Source: Mycobacteriaceae bacterium 1482268.1
GTDB taxonomy: Bacteria; Actinomycetota; Actinomycetes; Mycobacteriales; Mycobacteriaceae
Reading direction: 5' to 3'
Assembly (NCBI GenBank): GCA_001665255.1
Contig: LZSH01000444.1
Coordinates: 1-38,099 of the forward strand
DNA length: 38,099 bases
The notes under the pieces were generated by a model. The model was not told the DNA's origin and made no database searches. It was given only the letters and a program-made list of their open reading frames with translations. Of the stretch, positions 36,065-38,099 are shown piece after piece (positions within the stretch are counted from its first letter, which is position 1; every line of letters begins with the position of its first letter). The translations under genes and the position numbers were made by a program.

Positions 36065-37588
36065 TTACAGAACCTGAAGAGCCCGCAGCATCGGCTGCTG
36101 CTTCAGCCCAGTCTCGAGGTATTCGGCGATATCGTCGGAATCGCTGACCACACCAGCACCGGTGAACACGTACGCGCGATTGTGGTTGAGCACCCCACAG
36201 CGGATTGCAACTCGAAACTCGGCGTCGCCGCGCATATCAAGCCAGCCCACAGGGCCGCTGTACCAGCCGCGGTTGCCGGATTCGTGCTGCACGATCCACT
36301 CCCGTGCCGCATGACCGGGCACACCGCCCACGGCGGGAGTCGGGTGCAGGGCCTCGAGAAGATCGGCCACGTGGGTTGTCGGCCGTACCGTAGCTTCGAA
36401 TGGCGTGTTGATATGCAGGATGTTCCGCAAAATCACCACTTCGGGGGCAGCGGCCACCGTTACCGCAGTACACAGTGGAGCGAGGGCGTCACGGATTGCC
36501 GTCACCACAAATTCATGTTCAGCGCGGTCTTTCGAACTGGCCAGCAACTGCGCAGACCGCGCCGCGTGGGTTTCACCACGCGACCAGCGAGAGCATGTCC
36601 CAGCCAACGCTTGCGTTGTCAGCATCGAGCCAGATTTGACGAACAGTGATTCAGGCGATGCACCGACAAAGCTGGCCTCAGCCCGGCGAAAAGCGAAATG
36701 GGTGCAGTTCTTCTCCATCATCAAGCGATGCAGAACATGGATATCGCTTACCGGTTTGGGCAGGATCACCTCGCAACGACGTGCCGCGACGATCTTCAGA
36801 AACTCCCCGCTGCCGATGGCTGCGCGGATTTTCGCCAGGTGTGCCTTCCATTGCCCAATGGGTTGCTGGTGGATATCGGTTTCGCTGGCGGCAAACACGT
36901 GCTCAGGCGGCGTACTACGGAACGATCGGCTTCTCTCAGCAAGATCGAAGATGTCATCGAATTCGGCAAGAACTCGATCAAGCCAGTTCGGATCTTCGAG
37001 ATCCGGGCAGAGCGCGAGTGCGAGGAAGGAGTGGCCGTCGCGGCGTCCGTATACCCAACGAGGCAGGGTAAAGGCACCGTCGCCGAATTCATTCCACGGT
37101 CCGCTGTGATCTTCTTCGGAAGCAAACGCCATCCCACCGAAAAGGCGGGGCGAGTACTCACAGGCTTCCGGATGTTGCACCACCCGGACGCGTTTCCACA
37201 GAGCCTCCGATTGGTCGCGAAGCTGCTTGAGGCGGTGCGCGCCGCTCACCCCAATGTGATGCGTTACCCCGCCGCCTGCGCAGTCAACACCTGAAGGTGG
37301 ATTGTTCCAAGCGAAGCTAAACGCACGGGGCATCAGGCCGAGGAAGGTGGTAACGGGGATCGAGGGCGCAGGAACTGTCACGTGCGTTATTAGTGACGTG
37401 TTTTCACTGTCGAGTAATGCACGCTCAAGAAATTTGCGGATCGCTAGGCGCTGGTCCAGCCACGTTGGCTGGCTGACGGTAGAAACACTCGTAATAGGAC
37501 CGCGATGATCATGATGATCATGTTGTATGCCGACGGTTGCATGATCTGGGGCAGCTAAATTGACTGCGTCAGCGCTGACATCGTCCAT
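36065..37588 (-). CDS. Isochorismate synthase (EntC/DhbC/MenF family)
   Basis: The protein has 507 residues from ATG 37588; a GTG at 37594 is an alternative. The chorismate-binding domain is complete: FLKIVAARRCEV (the Lys is the likely general base), FRRAEASFVGASPESLF, ALAGTCSRW, SSKDRAEHEFVV, LHPTPAVGGVPG, RGWYSGPVGW and TGAGVVSDSD. It converts chorismate to isochorismate. It lacks features that would mark a salicylate synthase with certainty, so the product assignment is to family level. It is longer than EntC/DhbC (about 400), mainly through an N-terminal tail with HDHHDH. It is the first gene of the minus-strand operon and presumably commits shikimate-pathway carbon to the product. Confidence 0.92.
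   Translation of the reverse strand: MDDVSADAVNLAAPDHATVGIQHDHHDHRGPITSVSTVSQPTWLDQRLAIRKFLERALLDSENTSLITHVTVPAPSIPVTTFLGLMPRAFSFAWNNPPSGVDCAGGGVTHHIGVSGAHRLKQLRDQSEALWKRVRVVQHPEACEYSPRLFGGMAFASEEDHSGPWNEFGDGAFTLPRWVYGRRDGHSFLALALCPDLEDPNWLDRVLAEFDDIFDLAERSRSFRSTPPEHVFAASETDIHQQPIGQWKAHLAKIRAAIGSGEFLKIVAARRCEVILPKPVSDIHVLHRLMMEKNCTHFAFRRAEASFVGASPESLFVKSGSMLTTQALAGTCSRWSRGETHAARSAQLLASSKDRAEHEFVVTAIRDALAPLCTAVTVAAAPEVVILRNILHINTPFEATVRPTTHVADLLEALHPTPAVGGVPGHAAREWIVQHESGNRGWYSGPVGWLDMRGDAEFRVAIRCGVLNHNRAYVFTGAGVVSDSDDIAEYLETGLKQQPMLRALQVL
37505..37521. repeat. Double ATGATCAT palindrome encoding a His/Asp cluster
   Basis: Two copies of the 8-bp palindrome ATGATCAT, separated by one G, lie in the first part of the isochorismate synthase frame. 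On the minus strand they encode HDHHDH near residue 25. If the true start is further downstream, the sequence would instead be an operator-like element. Confidence 0.5.
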
Positions 37589-37819
37589 AGACACCCGAAA
37601 ATTAGACCACAGCGAACCCGCTGGCGTATCGAGAGTTGGCTCAAATATTGGGCAAATTGGCTACCGATTCGGGTGAGCGTTTCCAGGGTCACCGGTTAGC
37701 TGGCCGGCGGCGGCCAGGATCTGGCGACCGGATCGATTTTCATGATGCGATTGCGGCGGATGGCGCGTGAATCTCTCGAAGCTCCAGCCGGATTGGCCCC
37801 GGCGTAGTGCCGGCTACCC
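37589..37819. other. Intergenic region upstream of the isochorismate synthase operon
   Basis: About 230 bp without a convincing gene. The right part is GC-rich and the left part is AT-richer, marking the end of the low-GC stretch. TCTAAT on the minus strand about 12 bp before the ATG is a possible -10 element. A short hairpin (CTGGCC 37700-37705, GGCCAG 37712-37717) lies after the transporter stop and could be a weak terminator. Confidence 0.5.
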
Positions 37820-38099
37820 TTACGGGGTGTCGATTCCTTTCTTGACATCCTGCGCCCGGGCCACGTGCTCCGCGGTGTAGCCGATGAACAGTGCCACTGC
37901 GCCGAGCAGGGCGACCACACCGGCCAGCCACAACATGCCGTATGTGTAGCCTTGATCCAGCGCCTGCAACTGAGCGGGGTTCATGTGCTTCACCGGCCCG
38001 ACGGTGCCGCCCAAGTGCAGCGTGCGCATCGTGATGACGGCCTGGATGAAGGCCATTACGGTGATGGTGCAATGCCTTGCCGGACCAGTGGTATTTGCC
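37820..38099 (-). CDS. C-terminal end of a DHA2-type MFS transporter, 5' part beyond the window
   Basis: The minus-strand frame is open from the right edge to a TAA at 37820. The readable segment (TMRTLHLGGTVGPV, then LDQGYTYGMLWLAGVVALLGAVALFIGY and a charged tail HVARAQDVKKGID) matches my memory of the last transmembrane helix and tail of mycobacterial 14-helix drug exporters. The first residues at the edge (ANTTGPARHCTITVM) do not look like the expected helix, so a frameshift or divergence there is possible. Too little is visible to name a substrate. Confidence 0.55.
   Translation of the reverse strand, partial: ANTTGPARHCTITVMAFIQAVITMRTLHLGGTVGPVKHMNPAQLQALDQGYTYGMLWLAGVVALLGAVALFIGYTAEHVARAQDVKKGIDTP

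Noticed and set aside
35540-36649. 369-residue plus-strand frame in the low-GC region
   Set aside because: It crosses the boundary of two clear minus-strand genes (GpsA-like and isochorismate synthase) and has no motif.
36065-37588. Siderophore (mycobactin or catecholate) cluster
   Set aside because: No NRPS, isochorismatase, lysine N-oxygenase or salicyl-AMP ligase of the MbtA type is present nearby.
29002-38099. Insertion sequence or prophage carrying the low-GC operon
   Set aside because: No transposase, integrase, tRNA gene or paired terminal repeat was found in the stretch or at its edges.

Overview
The window is high-GC actinobacterial DNA and looks like a chromosomal segment from the Mycobacteriaceae, most likely a rapid grower (Mycolicibacterium-like). 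The evidence is a CYP125-type steroid P450 with a KstR-type operator, a second KstR-type operator, a Mas-type iterative polyketide synthase, mycobacterial fatty acyl-AMP ligases (FAALs), an F420-dependent LLM oxidoreductase and many GTG starts. No species can be named from the sequence alone.

Bases 1-13,090 are mainly housekeeping or conserved accessory genes: a truncated conserved protein carrying a 57-bp in-frame palindromic insert; an alpha/beta hydrolase; a small DUF6941-like protein; a translationally coupled P450-cinA pair; a YbdK-type carboxylate-amine ligase overlapping tail-to-tail with a small 2OG-Fe dioxygenase; a PaaI-type thioesterase; an LLM oxidoreductase; a large exported GH2 glycosidase whose start codon sits in the loop of a perfect inverted repeat; a HAD-IB phosphatase; two small membrane proteins; and a very acidic low-complexity protein with 30-bp tandem repeats.

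Bases 13,100-17,760 look like a steroid-linked block. A nitronate-monooxygenase-like flavoprotein and a CYP125 each have an upstream box with the KstR half-site pattern. A small secreted Pro/Ala-rich protein lies between them, transcribed away from cyp125. A FadR-type regulator follows, with a textbook FadR-family operator in front of it, and is translationally coupled to a sterol desaturase/fatty acid hydroxylase family membrane protein.

Bases 17,771-29,001 are a lipid-assembly locus. Two close FAAL paralogues flank a cyclopropane-synthase-like methyltransferase on the minus strand. They diverge from a 2118-residue KS-AT-DH-ER-KR-ACP synthase of the Mas/Pks5 type on the plus strand. The expected logic is that a FAAL activates a fatty acid as acyl-AMP, the PKS extends it with (methyl)malonyl units and reduces it fully, and the methyltransferase modifies the chain. 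The usual PapA acyltransferase and MmpL transporter are not in the window.

Bases 29,083-37,588 have visibly lower GC. They hold a plus-strand SAM methyltransferase and, converging on it, a six-gene minus-strand array: isochorismate synthase, glycerol-3-phosphate dehydrogenase-like, short-chain dehydrogenase, asparagine-synthase-like amidotransferase, PaaK-like AMP ligase, and a glycosyltransferase pseudogene with an in-frame stop and a frameshift. I do not recognise this combination as a described mycobacterial pathway. It is the best candidate for an undescribed biosynthetic system: an isochorismate-derived, amidated and once-glycosylated product, possibly joined to the lipid made next door. 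The window ends in the 3' part of a DHA2-type transporter gene.
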